The position numbers were made by a program, and so were the translations under genes. 64,000 nucleotides of DNA from Macrocybe gigantea (taxonomy: Eukaryota > Basidiomycota > Agaricomycetes > Agaricales > Callistosporiaceae), in NCBI GenBank assembly GCA_011319805.1, contig SJRY01000329.1, positions 186,001-250,000 on the forward strand. Direction: 5' to 3'. The notes under the pieces are model-generated. The model was not told where the DNA came from. It saw only the letters and a list, made by a program, of their open reading frames with translations, and ran no database searches. Of the stretch, positions 12,136 through 23,898 are shown piece after piece (within the stretch, counting starts at the first letter, position 1; each line of letters opens with the position of its first letter).

Positions 12136-13755
12136 ATGGCCATCCTGACCTCATTCCTTCCTCCCCCTCCGGCATCATCGCTTTTCAAACCAAGCACGCA
12201 GCCAACGATGGTTGAGTCGATACCATCCACGAGCAAACCGACGCCCGAGAACGAACCACGCGTATCGGGTGGCGCGGAACGCGCCGATCGCGATCGCACG
12301 ACAAACTCGCCCTCGATGACGAGCGTCGCGCTACCTCTGGCGGCGGAATGCAAATATCCGATAGTCAAGCTGGACATGGACGCGATAATGGATGATGTAG
12401 TCGCTCACCTCGCCACGAGCCTGCTAGGACACGTGCTGTTCTTAAAAAACCAGGTGCCCTTGTGAGTGTTCTTTCAATCAGAGTAAAACGTTACGCCTAA
12501 AGTGAGCTCCTACGACGCTATTAGTCCTGTAATGCAGCTAGCTCGAATTCCGAGCGGAAAGGTGCGGTACCTTTATCTTCATTGCTTCAAATGATCTTGG
12601 CCTTGCTAAAATTTCAGCAGTCGAGCGCAAGGACCGCAAAGCTCCGGAATGACCTCCTCCAATCCTTTGACACGCTTTCTTCCCATTTCATGACGACATT
12701 CACAGCCCTATCCACGGCGTTGGCTCTGTCTCGGTCCCCCCCTCAGGAGACCCGCATTCCGCAGGACGAAAACTACTACTCTCAGAAGAACAGATTAACA
12801 ACGCGTCCGATTCTCAACGGTCGGCGTGCGCCTCAACGAAAGCTCGGTCGCATCTATATGGCTATTGTCGTCGGTCTAAGCCCTGGCTCTGCGAGATCGA
12901 AAGTTATGATGGGCGTCGACGGGTTTGAAATGAAAGTTTGGGGAGAAACAGATGATCCGAGACGGCCTCATAACCACGAAGATGAAGACCGAGTGGAGCA
13001 GGACAAAGAGAGTGAGCAAGAGTATGATGAAACAGACGAAGAACAAGACGGGGAAGATAGTGAGAATCAGGAACAGGAAGAAGAGGACGATAGTGAAGAT
13101 GAGGAGCGAGAAGACGAGGAAGTTGATGACGATGAAGATGAGGAAGGAGATTCAGACCCAGACCAATCTTCAAATCCGCCGCAATCGCGTTCGCCGTCAC
13201 CCGACATACCATCCCCTCCGTCCCCTCCCTATCAGACCCACGCAGAATATCAGCGGGTACTTCAGCAAGCCGATAGGCTGCTTTCGCGCGTATTGGCCAG
13301 CTCGGACGAAGATCTGTCCGCCGAAATGGGTGCGTCCTTCATTCACTTTCAACACACATTGAACACTCATGTAAGAGAAAAAAAAATCTTTTCCAGCCCC
13401 TACACAAACGCACATCCTCGTCCGCGCACCCAGACGATTCGTCCACCCGTCTTGGATCCCTAGGCAGAATGTCACGTCCTCGCTCGACGCAGCGCTCTCG
13501 GAATTTCTCGATGCGTCGGGACTCGGAGCTGCCACGACGAACGGAGCCGATGGCGTGCCTCACAAGTCCAAACCGAAACACCGCGCTGGCGCCGGTTCCG
13601 CTGTGCAAGGCGTCTGGATCACGCCCAGGTCCGGTCTCGGGCCCCTCGAGCACGACGGAAACGGGGATGACGCTGCGACAGACGACGCCAGCGAAGACGA
13701 CGAGTTGATATGGTGGAGCTGGGATGGCAAGCTGGTCGGCTTCAATGATTGGTGA
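12136..13755 (+). CDS. possible p31comet/MAD2L1BP-like protein with acidic linker
   Basis: Four exons: 12136 to about 12462; about 12525-12560 (PVMQLARIPSGK); about 12609-13329; 13397-13755. The introns give in-phase joins such as FLKNQVPF-PVMQLAR and SAEMA-PTQTHIL. The N-terminal half has DDVVAHLATSLLGHVLFLKN followed by QVPFP-x-QL and a helix AKLRNDLLQSFDTLSSHF; this resembles the start of p31comet, the MAD2-binding adaptor that works with TRIP13 to silence the spindle checkpoint. A beta-strand-like block GVDGFEMKVWGE follows, then about 70 residues of almost pure Asp/Glu, then a C-terminal domain ending DELIWWSWDGKLVGFNDW. The checkpoint assignment rests on weak similarity and is inference. 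The gene itself is well supported by splicing. Confidence 0.6.
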
Positions 13756-14027
13756 ACGAGGTAACACGAGCTGCGATTCGGGCCCGGGATGGATTGTTTC
13801 AACGGATTTTTGCGTTTGACTATTTACCGTGTATTCTTAGGTTGTACCTTGTATTGTTCATCAATATAATGATTTGGCAGAAATCTCCGTGCTGATAACG
13901 CTCTCTATCGGGCAAAGGATCGGTAATGATGACGCCGTCGTAGGGACATCATATTTATAGGTACCGAGGACTGATCATTTCAATCTAATTCCTAAAATTC
14001 ATGCAAAAGCCGTAGCGGAACAAAGTA

Positions 14028-14835
14028 TCAAAGGCTGAGCATCAAATCGTCATGCCTTAAATACTCCCCATTGAAGCTCTTGTATATCGTCGGCTGTTCC
14101 CTTTCTTCCATCAGGCATATTTTATAGACCGCGGCACTGGCAGCAGTAGTTATGGAACCCTGCGCGAGGTCAGTCGCAACACATCGGCCTAACGAGTCGA
14201 ATCAACGTACATACATGCCAGTTCGAGCAGGGCCAACAGTCTCGACATGAGTGCCAGCACGAACTGTATGCTGCTTTCCTTTGATTGCGTATGTAAAATT
14301 CTGGAGCAAGATAAGCTCCGTTCCTGGCTATCTGCAGTTGACCGCGTGCGTGGAAGAAGAGGGGTCAGGATACGCACCATATAGGGTTCGCTCGCTGAAT
14401 TCCATCTGGCCTCCTCAGATGTTTATGGGGGACACAAGCCGTTTCAATATTTGACTGCGGCACTTGGACCCACTTTTTCTTTGGAAGTTCCACCTCGATG
14501 CGATACCCTGCGTGCTCGGAAGTGGAAGGGGCTACTTCATTCTGATGACATGAGCCTCGACGAAAGGTTCATGATGTTAGTGGCGGCTCACTGTGCGGAG
14601 TAACTGAACAACGGAGATTATCTTCACTTCTTTGCCTCGAGAAATCGTGGTGTGATGTCGCGAATTATCAGCAACGCGCCAGAAATCACACCGGAGCCGG
14701 CATTTGGCGTTGAGCTATAGGAAAACGCCGTGAACTCGCCGACAGCAGGACATGTGATAGCATATGCGAACGAACCGGGTATGGCAAGCCAGTGTTTGAA
14801 GGTGTTTGAGGTCGATGAGTGTTTGGAAAGGACAT
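14028..14835 (-). CDS. family R protein copy 1 (MS..RPQTP, unknown function)
   Basis: Exons 14776-14835, 14592-14714, 14374-14541, 14211-14327 and 14028-14159 give 199 residues with no stop; all four introns (46-61 bp) are phase 0. Start chosen at MSFPNTHRPQTP because the other two copies begin at the matching MS codon. Landmarks: CRL and RGKEVKI (exon 2), EHAGYRIEVEL and VPHKHL (exon 3), ELILLQNFTYAIKGKQHTV with AGT (exon 4), YLRHDDL near the end. No signal peptide or membrane helix; no family recognised. A TATA box (TATAAAG on the minus strand, 14871-14877) lies 36 bp upstream. It is transcribed away from kinase-like gene C, whose start is 358 bp off. It is the most divergent of the three copies. 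Confidence 0.72.
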
Positions 14836-15192
14836 TGCAGATGGGGCCAAGATGAGGCAGAAAGGTGCGACTTTATATCCGCGTCGCACTGCAATGTCCT
14901 TGTTTGAGCAAGGTGTGTACTAGTACTAGGCCATAAAAGCATCTGAGCTATAAACCTGATAAAAAAATGAAAATCTAGATATTAAACCTCCGGGGATATT
15001 TCTGGCTGGTTGACATGAAGCCGTACTCGAGAAGATTTGTTTCAAGATGCTAGTCACTTAATCACCGATCATACACGCGTAAAAGGACGATCAAGTAAAC
15101 ATGGACCTACACGTACATACATGACGAGTCATCATAAAATCACGTTGTCGTTTGTGACTGCTTCAGACGCGTGTATTGTTCCACACAGCCGT
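14836..15192. promoter_or_regulatory. divergent promoter region, module 1 (R1/K-C)
   Basis: 357 bp between the start codons of R copy 1 (minus) and kinase-like gene C (plus). A TATA box for R lies at 14871-14877 on the minus strand. Lengths in the other two modules are 310 and 315 bp, so the spacing is conserved. Confidence 0.55.
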
Positions 15193-16811
15193 ATGCAAGC
15201 CGCCGTTTCCCCTGGCATGACGCGTGTAAGTGTACTGTAAAGTGCTCGTTGGCGGACCGATCTCTAATAAACTGACAGCTACAGGAAGAACTCCGGTCAG
15301 AATATAACCGCGACCGTCGTTTGGCATTCTGGGGCTCTATGAGAAGCTGGTTCGAAGAACAAGGCTATACTCTCTATGAAGAGATCTACGACGATGGGTG
15401 GCCGATATACCATAGCGCTCCCACCTATCCGAATTTACCCAAACGAACCGAGTTTCCCTATGCCCATCGAAATGACAACAGTGACCCACCGTACAGGTAC
15501 TGGGATGATGATCGTGTCGGTTTTTTCTTCTAAAAACTCCGACTTTCTCATGTCAAATTTTTAGGGGAATGTTATCTGCGCCCAAGACAGCAAGGGCCGC
15601 CATGTTGCGATGAAGTTAGTGAAAGACAGTTCGGAAGAGCATCGGATCCTTCGCTTTCTATTCCGCCGATTTCAAGAATTTCCACCGACATTCGATACGT
15701 ATAACCATGTTATCCCAGTTCTCGACTTGATACCCATCGAAGATCATTGGATCGTTGTCATGCCAAGGTAGAGAATTACAGGTCATTTTATCGCATTCTA
15801 GTTGTCTTTGCTGACCACCCCTTCTCGGTGAGGTGGGGCATTCAACCATACTTTCCCCACTTTGATACGACACAAGAACTCCTTTATTTTGTGAACTGCC
15901 TCCTCAAGGTTGGTTCCATTAGATAGTGTCGAGATAAAAGCTGAATAAGCTAGGGTCTGGAATTCCTGCACAGCAACAACATTTTTCACGGAGTAGGTCA
16001 ATTGCAGTATACCGTGGCCTGTAGGCAGATCTAACACATTATTTAGGACTTATCTCCAGGTAATATCCTCGTAAATGAATTCGGATGCGATTCAGAGATA
16101 GATCAAAGCCTCAGCCGCTGTGATCTGAGGTCCCAAGGTTTACTCACTTACGCGATTTTCGACTTCAACTGCTCGGTGATGTTCCCTCCCGATGCTACCC
16201 GTGAACAATGCCGTCTACCATACACAGCGTCCTGGCGTGGCACCCCAGGTTACACACCGCGTGACACTGCTCAAGGCGAATATGACTTCGATCCATTTGC
16301 ATGGGACATGGCTATGTTGGGAATTTCCTTATGCAGCATGTTTCAGGTGCTGGTTTTTGGCAAATGACCGTGTACGTGTCTCTGATTCCTACAACTTCTA
16401 TAGCAATATACAGTCTACGCTCCGATGCTTGCACCTCTGTTAGACATGATGGTGACAAGGAACACTAAAAGGCGTTTTACGGCATCGGAGGCTGTGGAAT
16501 TCTTCAGAATGATGTACTCTGAAATGCCGGAGAAACAACTGTCCGCACGCCTCCCAATTATCAGCAGTTCTTACATCGGGTATGAACGGTACAACCGTTG
16601 GCAAAACCTGGATCCCGCTTTTGTCAAGAAGTGGAGTCATTATCGCGAGCCTCCCCTTCCTTGGGGAGTCAGATTTATGCGGTGGATATGTGGGACTTCT
16701 GCTTCGAGACTCCATGTGGTAGCCTACATTAGATGGGCCGGGAGTGTAGTTTGGCGGCAGGTAGTGTTTGGCCTGAACATCTGCCATCGTGTATTTCCAC
16801 TGCGCGTTTAA
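15193..16811 (+). CDS. kinase-like protein, family K copy C (HGD/DFN type)
   Basis: Starts MQAAVSPGMTR at 15193, a short first exon as in the other copies, then LQEELRSEYN after a GT-AG intron. Landmarks: RHVAMKLVKDSSEEHR (VAIK Lys, helix C Glu), PVLDLIPIEDHWIVVMPR, RWGIQPYFP, NIFHG-intron-DLSPGNIL, IFDFNCSVMF, GTPGYTPRDT, DPFAWDMAMLGI, RFTASEAV, then a C-terminal segment LHVVAYIRWAGSVVWRQVVF that is hydrophobic enough to be membrane-associated. All exon joins are in frame. It is the most diverged intact member and belongs to neither of the two recent duplicate pairs. Divergently paired with R copy 1. Kinase fold supported; catalytic competence unknown because DFN replaces DFG. Confidence 0.72.
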
Positions 16812-17189
16812 AATAATAAAAATAGGGTAGATTTCATACATTTGGCAAATACTTCGACCTGTCCTAATACGGAATTTAGCAGGTCTGCCGAAGCACTCAG
16901 AACATATCAGCAGGCAATTCATCATACAGTTTGCCATTGATCTCAGCTCTTTCCTTTCCTTCGCCGCCGTGTAATTGGAATGGTAGTTTCCTTACTCTGA
17001 AAACTCCCTTTGAAGCTTCTATAACGGTTCTGAGAATTGATTGAAGAAGCAGGCAAGGGTTAGCCCCGGCTGTCAGCAGTACATGGGACATTTATCCCAA
17101 TCTTGCATTGCTGACTCGAACTGACTGCAAAAACAGCCATCAGAATGCGGCGAACCATGGGCGGTGATTGGCGAAAGGCGGACTTGGAT
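16812..17189. other. 3' flank of copy C, no gene seen
   Basis: Short frames only. Nothing recognised before the kinase relic near 17.2 kb. Confidence 0.4.
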
Positions 17190-17290
17190 AGCTTGACACA
17201 AGGCATGGTGTAAGGCGAACACGACTTCAACCCACTCGCATGGGATGTCGCTATATTAGGAATTACCATATGCAATAGACTCCAGGTATC
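17190..17290 (+). pseudogene. relic of a family K kinase-like gene
   Basis: About 100 bp encode, with one stop codon, a match to the activation-segment/helix F region of the family: after TAA comes GEHDFNPLAWDVAILGI, then a CAGGTA splice-donor-like end, matching GEYDFDPFAWDMAMLGI of copy C and the exon end that follows it. No other part of the kinase was found nearby, so this is an isolated exon fragment. Confidence 0.6.
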
Positions 17291-17884
17291 GTGCATTTGT
17301 TTGACAAGGACCCAATCCTATCTCCCTGAGACTTAATTCTGGGACAACAATGTTCGACACATCGCGCGTCTCTCAGTTCGCTCTCGTTCACTCGTGGACC
17401 AAGCTCTTAACGAGCAACGACTGGGTTGAAGTCAGCAATTTAATTTAATTTAATTTAATTTGATGAACCAGCCTCGGCAACTGTCCTGATCTTTGGCAGT
17501 CTAAAATCCAGTCCGTGCGTCGGCACCACAACACTCTCTCGCCTCTAAATATCCACGAAAGCCTTTCCTGTCGCCTCGCCTCTGATAAGCGGCATGCTCC
17601 CAACAGCACACTCTGGGTTTCTGCGTCTTGGAGCGCTGGAGCACTGGATGCGCCCAGTGCACAGCAAAATTTCATAATTCTTGAGTGAACTGTGTGACTT
17701 GAAATTCGATAGTAGGCAACTCGGTCGAGAATACGTTTGTCGTCCTGTTCAGATTTGTCATCATTCCTCCAGCTAGGATGCTTTTAATGTTAAGGAGAAC
17801 TCTGGAGGAGATGATGGAGTACGCCCTAAACGGAGGCACCTTTACCAATCCTGACCAACGGTGAAAATCAGAGAGACGTTGGAC
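17291..17884. other. intergenic region with AATTT repeat
   Basis: Contains a short tandem repeat of the unit AATTT (17439-17461). Otherwise no gene recognised. Confidence 0.4.
17439..17461. repeat. AATTT microsatellite
   Basis: About five tandem copies of a 5-bp unit. Low complexity, no known role. Confidence 0.7.
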
Positions 17885-19668
17885 TTACGCGAGGCATGGT
17901 CTATGTATGTCAATTTGGCCAACAGCGTTCAGAGCCACAGACGCAATAGAGTGGCGAGGACTCACGCGATCATAATAGCACCGAGAGTCGGCCTCGCTGC
18001 TCCAGTAATGACCATTTGGGGGACCATCACCGCTATCATGGAATGGATCAGACAAATTGAGCAACCCTATCATGCCTCCGACTTGCCAAAGACAGCCAGG
18101 AACCAGAACACTCCATCTCTCAGAAACATCTTCATAATTGGCATGTGTCCAGCTCCAGAATGGAATGCGAGCAGTGATGTACCGCATTTCCAGACCGTCA
18201 ACGCGAACATGATGAATGCCTTTTTCATTTAGGATGGCTAAAATTGCATTCGACTGAAGAGATGCTCACCACGATGAGGGATGGGACGGACATGTAGACG
18301 TAGTAGCGCGGAACGGCTGATTCCACGAGGTCAGAGAGCTGGACAAGCCCAAAATTTGAAAAACGCACTAAGCGTGTAGCAACCTTCCAACAAGGCCCAG
18401 GTGAACATATTCTACATAGAAATCAGTATTCCCTGGTTTGTGATGAAAAGGAACTTCGTCTGGTTACCGACTTTTCATGGGTAATACAACGAAAACGTCC
18501 AAGACAAACCTGGCAACGTTCAACCCAGAAATTTTGAGTCTGCTGGTAACGAACAGGGCTGATAAAAACCCACATGGTTAGCATTTCGGCTAGGTGAATC
18601 AGCAAGGGTGAGAATCGTAACAGTGATCTGTACATACCGACGACGATCGGTACGAGGAATGCTAAAATGGTCTTTGACCTCCCGTACAGAATCCATACCC
18701 TGCGAAAACCTCTCAGGAGGCTGAAGTCCTCGAACAGAAAACAAGAAACGCACCGTAGAAGTAGAACCAGATCAACGATTGCGATAACTATGGTTATCGT
18801 CGTTCCCTCGACCTGACAGATGAAGAGTGCGCGTGATGATGGCGAGACACGCTTTGAGGGGGGATAGACGCACGTGGAAAAATATGGCGCATCTGAAGAG
18901 AGACGGAAGCGTCATCATGCTGCTCGTCATACTTATGAATCATCGACATACGCCTGTGATGAATGTGCCCAAGTCACGAAACTGTCTCGAAAGATAAGGC
19001 GTACCGCTCACCTTGTCCGATTTGACAGTTCGGAGCATAACTTTGTGGAGTATTAGTGACGGCAAAGACTTGTAAAATAAGGTTGCGTACAGCTCGTATT
19101 GATACTGTCCGAAATGTAAATTCGATTCTTTCGTCTGATTCGACTTTTAGGAAGAATCCGTGGTGGTCGCTCACCTTAGTGCGACAAGACTGAAATATCG
19201 ATTCTGCATCCATCAAGCGATGAGTTGCATCATTTTTGCATGGGAAACATACCCAGACCTACAAAAGCGCAAGGAACGTCAAGTGAGTCCAGATTTTGTA
19301 GCTTATTTCACTCACATAAAGCACATTTGCCACACTTCGCCTCGTCTTCCAAATCAGTTCCACCTGTGGTACCTCATCAGCGGTCGCAATACCAGTGAAG
19401 GCGAGACCCGAGCCACTTCTTGCGGTATTCCCAGGATATAGTCAAAGCTGGGCGAGGTAAGCATAGATTCCAATTCTCTCATCATTGCCTCAAACTCACA
19501 CTAATAATGTTAACGCGGCAACTTCCAAAACAGTCCCGCCACCGTCAGTCCATTCCTTCTGGCTCGTTCAAGCAATCATGCTTGCGTACCGGCAAGGTAG
19601 TTTGTTGTTCTCGCATCGGCGATCAACTGGAGCAACATTGCATGCTGATGTGCTGCGCTAGCATCCAT
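17885..19668 (-). CDS. DUF6533-type multi-pass membrane protein
   Basis: A basidiomycete membrane protein family of unknown function, about seven helices. Start ATG 19668 (MDASAAHQHAMLLQ). Joining small exons by GT-AG sites gives NYLAVAALTLLVFDYIL, then IPQEVELIWKTR, the DUF6533 N-terminal signature (family form like YDY-x-LTLPQEVELIW). Further in, AIVDLVLLLRVWILYGRSKT matches the R-x-ALYGRS-type helix end, and the last exons carry FALTVWKCGT and MFLRDGVFWFLAVF. It ends at 17885 with an IMIAPCLA-like tail. Exons between about 18.8 and 19.3 kb are not certain, and the CxxC region of the family was not placed. The C-terminus is short compared with relatives, so the 3' exon could be wrong or the gene slightly truncated. 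Confidence 0.62.
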
Positions 19669-20703
19669 GTTCGCTCGCAAATGGAGGGTCGTCTAAGGGC
19701 AGGAGCTCACGATATACGCTTGACTCGGGGGCACACCGAAAGCGATGCAGTTCGCACCTAGGCGGGTCTTATAAAGAACCAAGGTGAGGGACAAGAAGCA
19801 CCTGCGGCATGAAAGCTAATCAACGTGGCCGCCTCTAAATGGAAGAAGAGAAGACGTTAGATCAGAGTATGTCTACATCTTCGACAGCTGTGCCGATTCG
19901 ATTCTGATCCATCGCCGCAGAACACCCGTCTGGAAAAATTTGGCGCCGAGTCGATACCTGCTACTCTCTCCTTATATCCGAGGCCTTGCATCGAAGCACA
20001 AAGTGCGAGTTGTGAGCGCCGTCCACTCTTGTTGTAGCAACTCCATGTCTGAGTCTTCGTCCAATACCCGTGGCGGTTGTTATTCTTGACAAGCAATGAC
20101 AAGCGCTCATAATCAGGGGCGCGGATGGACCATCGGCCTGTCAAATGCCATGCTATCTGGGGAAAAACAGGTCGTAAGCTGACAAGAATGTCCGTGGTCC
20201 ATGGCGGGCGAAGAGCTTGGCCAATGGATTCAATCCTTGAACGGTGAGTCTACATAGCAACTTACCACAGTAGGGGCTGATCAGTCTTTCAGGCGTTTCA
20301 TTTTAGATTGCTTTTTCCACTGACTGCCCGCTGTCTGAGCAGTTTAACATCGGAGAAAACGGAGTCAGCGCCATGTGGCATTTGCGTCTTTGATCGAATT
20401 CGGTGAGGTACAATAATCACAGAGTGCAGACGTCGCGTGCGACTTACATTTGGCCTATGTCATTCACCCGAGAAATTCCAGCGTTAGCTTTCCTCGGTCA
20501 GAAGGTCAACCCAAAGCATTTTGAAAGAGGATCAGTTGACCTTTTCGCATTCATATAAAGTCGACATTACCGAGGACTTGAAAGGAGATTCTTTTTGTCA
20601 TTGCCGGGTGCGTGAGCCTGAAGGCAAACGTCCACCAACTGTTTCATGGTCTTCGACCAAGACAAGATATACTATGACACCGTGGAATATCTAGCTCAAT
20701 TCG
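19669..20703. other. intergenic region, no gene seen
   Basis: About 1 kb with only short frames of no recognised similarity on either strand. Promoter of the DUF6533 gene is expected at its left end. Confidence 0.4.
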
Positions 20704-22421
20704 TCACATATATTTCTCTTCATCCATGTCATCCCAGGGCCAGTGACCCAAGATCTCTGCCCGTTCCTCCTCCGAGCTGGCGTCCGCCAATGCCTCCTCC
20801 TTCGTCTGCTTGCAGAGTGCCACGGCCTCCTCATAGTCCTGAGTGGGCACCCAGCCCTCCGGCCCAAGGCCGGAAATGGCCTGCCATATCTCGAAACCCT
20901 TGTCTGCTTTTCCCTGCACTTCATTGAGTTCTGTCACCTTGCGTACGTCCTCTGCGTCGAACACGACTGGACACGGCGTGCCTCCCCCTGTAAGCTCCTC
21001 CCACCTCTCCGTTGCTCGAAGGAGCGCAACCATCAGCCCGAGAGTCTCGCCCTCCTATGGGTAACCGGCATAGTTGAAGAGGCGGCTGCGGAGCACGCAC
21101 ATGGGGTCCGTCAGGGCATTGTAATGGGGCTTGTTATACTCCTTCGTGTTCTTGACGTAATGGTAGTGGCCAAGACGGCGACGATAGACTCTCATCACTG
21201 TGGTTCGCTCGGTTTCTTCTAACTCGTTGAAAGACTCGGGTAGCGAAGGCGGAGTCATAGATTGAGAGACGGGATCATCGTGGTTCTGGAGGCGTTGGGG
21301 TATGCCAGCAAGGAGAAACAGAGGTAGGATGGAGGCATGTTGCCAATCGAGCAGGCCGACGACTTGCCAGCCAGCGTCGGACGACCGCCGAACGATGATA
21401 TTGCCCTGCTGGAGGTCCGGATGGCGGATGCAGCAATGACAGGCAGCGGGGTCCCTAGGTATGAGTGACGATGCTATGAGGAGATAGCGCTTCAGGTTCT
21501 CGATGTGGTCTGACGGCGACTGTTCCTGGTACTTGTAACCAGGCCTCCTCTCGCGGCGGAACGGCAAGAGCGGTTGGCCGAACTGGTCGAGATAAGCCAG
21601 TTCTTTGCGCGCTACTGCCACGAGCGCTGCTTCGGCGCTTCCGTCTATAGGAATCTGTTGGTTCAAGGGCGTAAAAAAGGGACAGAAAGCGGCGTACATG
21701 GTCCCCGGTCTACATCGAGTTGTGATCTCCTCCCATACCACATAGGCAGTCTCGTATCTGGACCAATGCAAAAACGCTCGTCCCTGAGCGGGATGGTCGG
21801 TCTCCCGGCCACTTTCTCCAGGTCGTGGGCATAGTAGAGGCTCCCGCCAGCGGGGAAAGAAATCGACATCATTTGCGACTCGAGTTGAGCAACTTGGCGC
21901 AGGATAGAAGCGATATCCGGTTCCCCTAGCTCCAGCCATACATCGCTCAGTTTCGTACCTCTCATAAATTCCATAAAGATGTACTCGATCTTCGCCACGT
22001 TGTCCACCGCGGGGCGAGTATCCGTATATCTGAGGAACAGGCAGGCCATAGGAACGGAGGAATTCCATGGTAGCCACTTCGCTAGCCACAGCATAGTACT
22101 TCGGGACTGTAGCTAGGTATGGAATACGAGCGACCATTTGGAAGTCGTTGCGGAAGGTAATGAGGAAGATACGGTTGAATCCGCCCTCGGCGAGCTTTGA
22201 TAAGTCGACAACATCGGCAGGACTTCGGCCAACAGACTGTGCTGCAAGTCGACCTAGCCCCTCGACGTCGAAAACGAGCCTCCGCTCTGCACGGCGGAGA
22301 GCCTCGTTAATTCTGCACAAGTTGGATTACATATCAAATATGTGCAATAGAACGTCATGTATGATACTTACACCCAGCGCCCTGACGTGTAGTCGAAGAG
22401 GTCATTGCGGGAATTAGGCAT
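20704..22421 (-). pseudogene. AIM9-like / APH-family phosphotransferase, broken
   Basis: Similar to fungal mitochondrial AIM9 proteins, an aminoglycoside-phosphotransferase/kinase-fold family. In-frame ATG at 22421 (MPNSRNDLFDYTSGRWV); a presequence-like stretch (RLAFNPLKVLASPLSLYSS) lies upstream without an ATG in that frame. Landmarks: INEALRRAERRLVFDVEGL, LAEGGFNRIFLI, QMVARIPY, EYIFMEFMRGTKLSDVW, HPDLQQGNIIV (catalytic loop), GLLDWQ (metal site), and a C-terminal part ending WPWDDMDEEKYM at 20704. An intron of about 52 bp near 21.7 kb explains one frame change (DRGPY-GSAEAAL). Two lesions remain: an extra C in a CCCC run near 22010-22020 (YGYSP to DNVAKIEY) and TAG at 21055-21057 where family members have Trp (P-W-EGET). 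The frame continues normally after that stop. Confidence 0.75.
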
Positions 22422-22765
22422 GATGGAGAAGGCGCGACGTGGCGCCAAACATGTCTTGGTGAAGATGGAGCTTGCGAAGGAAGAGTATAACGAGAGCGGG
22501 GATGCTAGAACTTTCAGCGGGTTGAAGGCCAGCCTTGCGCTGCCCAGGCAGGGTATGCCAATGGTTGTGGAGGTGGGGTGGGGTGGAAGACATACGGCAA
22601 AATGCAATGCACATTCAACTCAAATTTAAGTCTCACACTTGTAGAATTTGTTGTCGGTTGGTGGGAAATGTGATTGTAAGGCATGAATCACTATCATGGT
22701 TACGTACGTACATATACAAAGCCTTACAGTATGCTTTATTCTGCATTAACAAGAAATGAGAACGA
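22422..22765. other. region between AIM9-like gene and R copy 2
   Basis: The first 190 bp are open in the AIM9 frame and could hold its mitochondrial leader. Downstream is the 3' flank of R copy 2. Nothing else seen. Confidence 0.4.
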
Positions 22766-23588
22766 TTAGCCGCTGCGGACAAATTGCAACTCGTCGTGCC
22801 GGATAAGGTCACGACCCGTGTTACTGAAAGTATCAGGCCCCGGTGTGAGTTCTAAAACAGCAATCTGATAAAAGGCAATATGCCAAGGCGGGTTGGGGTT
22901 AACTCCCTGTCACAAGCATGTTAAGCATCATTTGAGCTGGACATGTAGGAATGTAACTTACAGTCTCTGTCATTCCGTCTTCCATGATTGACACGCGCGA
23001 ATCTGCTGGAACGGTGTATTCCATCCCTTTGGACCGATATGTGAAAGCCTTTAGTAAGTAAACCTCTTCACCTGCCTATTTCTGTCTTGGGAATCATGCT
23101 ATGGAACGAAGGGACAAATCCACTCACCGTATAGAGTCCCCGTCTGTAGGCCCCGTTGCGACTGGGGGACAACATCTTGTGACTGACCCTCTTGTTTTCA
23201 ATGGTCGGCCCAGCCACCCAAGCAACATCATCAAGTTCGGCCTCAACTTTGTATCCCGCATTTTCAGCGGTAAGCGGCCCTACAACACCCTGCAAAGCAC
23301 GAATTAATAATGAGGATGAAAAATGTGGACAAGAAAGCTGCAAAGATATTGCAATCATACTGTTGGAAGGATAGGTTCCACTCTAACGATTTTCAGTTCC
23401 TCTCCGTGCTGGACATCTTTTTTTTTGCCACGGCTATTGAGCAGAACGCATGACGGACGAAGGAGTCGGCATATAGAGCCAATCTAGACAGGCATGACAT
23501 AAGATTTGCAGGTGTATTCGACAACAGGACACACTGGATAAGGTGCATTGGCGTTCGGAGGTGTTTGAGGTCGTTGGATGTGCGACAT
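22766..23588 (-). CDS. family R protein copy 2 (MS..RPQTP, unknown function)
   Basis: Five exons, all introns phase 0, giving 197 residues (exons of 18, 41, 54, 38 and 46 codons). Start ATG 23588: MSHIQRPQTPPNANAPYP, then IGSICRLL and HGEELKI (exon 2), LTAENAGYKVEAEL with IENKRVSHKML (exon 3), GEEVYLLKAFTYRSKGMEY (exon 4), PPWHIAFYQIAVLELTP and LIRHDELQFVRSG (exon 5). Exon 2 has exactly 41 codons in all three copies, and exon 3 has 54 in copies 2 and 3. A TATA box (minus strand, 23630-23636) lies 42 bp upstream of the ATG. No signal peptide, helix or known domain seen. Divergent from kinase-like gene D, 311 bp between start codons. Confidence 0.75.
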
Positions 23589-23898
23589 CGGTACACGCAG
23601 GCTGGGCAAAGACGTTATCCAAAGGCGAACTTTATATGTACGCGGTGGATCATCAGAATGGGGAAAAGACGCATATAGCAATTCTGAATAAAGAGACCGA
23701 ATTTTCGACTCAATAGAACCATGGAATAAAACGAGTCAGTCGGTAGTCTTACCGTCAATCGGGGCCTAAGGAAGATGAAATCAACCGATTCATGCTTGTG
23801 ACAGTTGTCGGAGAACAAATACGCACCCACTAACCAAACTTGAACAAGTAGATGAAATGTGGCGCATTACGTCGTTTTCAACTCTGCATCTGACCAAC
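23589..23898. promoter_or_regulatory. divergent promoter region, module 2 (R2/K-D)
   Basis: 310 bp between start codons. TATA box for R at 23630-23636 (minus strand). The half next to gene D, from about 23805, is duplicated upstream of copy B. Confidence 0.55.

Noticed and set aside
14686..14889. Longer start (MRRGYKVAPF) for R copy 1
   Set aside because: The extension overlaps the TATA box, and the other two R copies start at the MS codon.
21055..22320. 421-codon open frame of the AIM9-like gene as one exon
   Set aside because: Its middle (about 21700-22010) reads antisense-like residues, while the conserved AIM9 sequence lies in the neighbouring frame.
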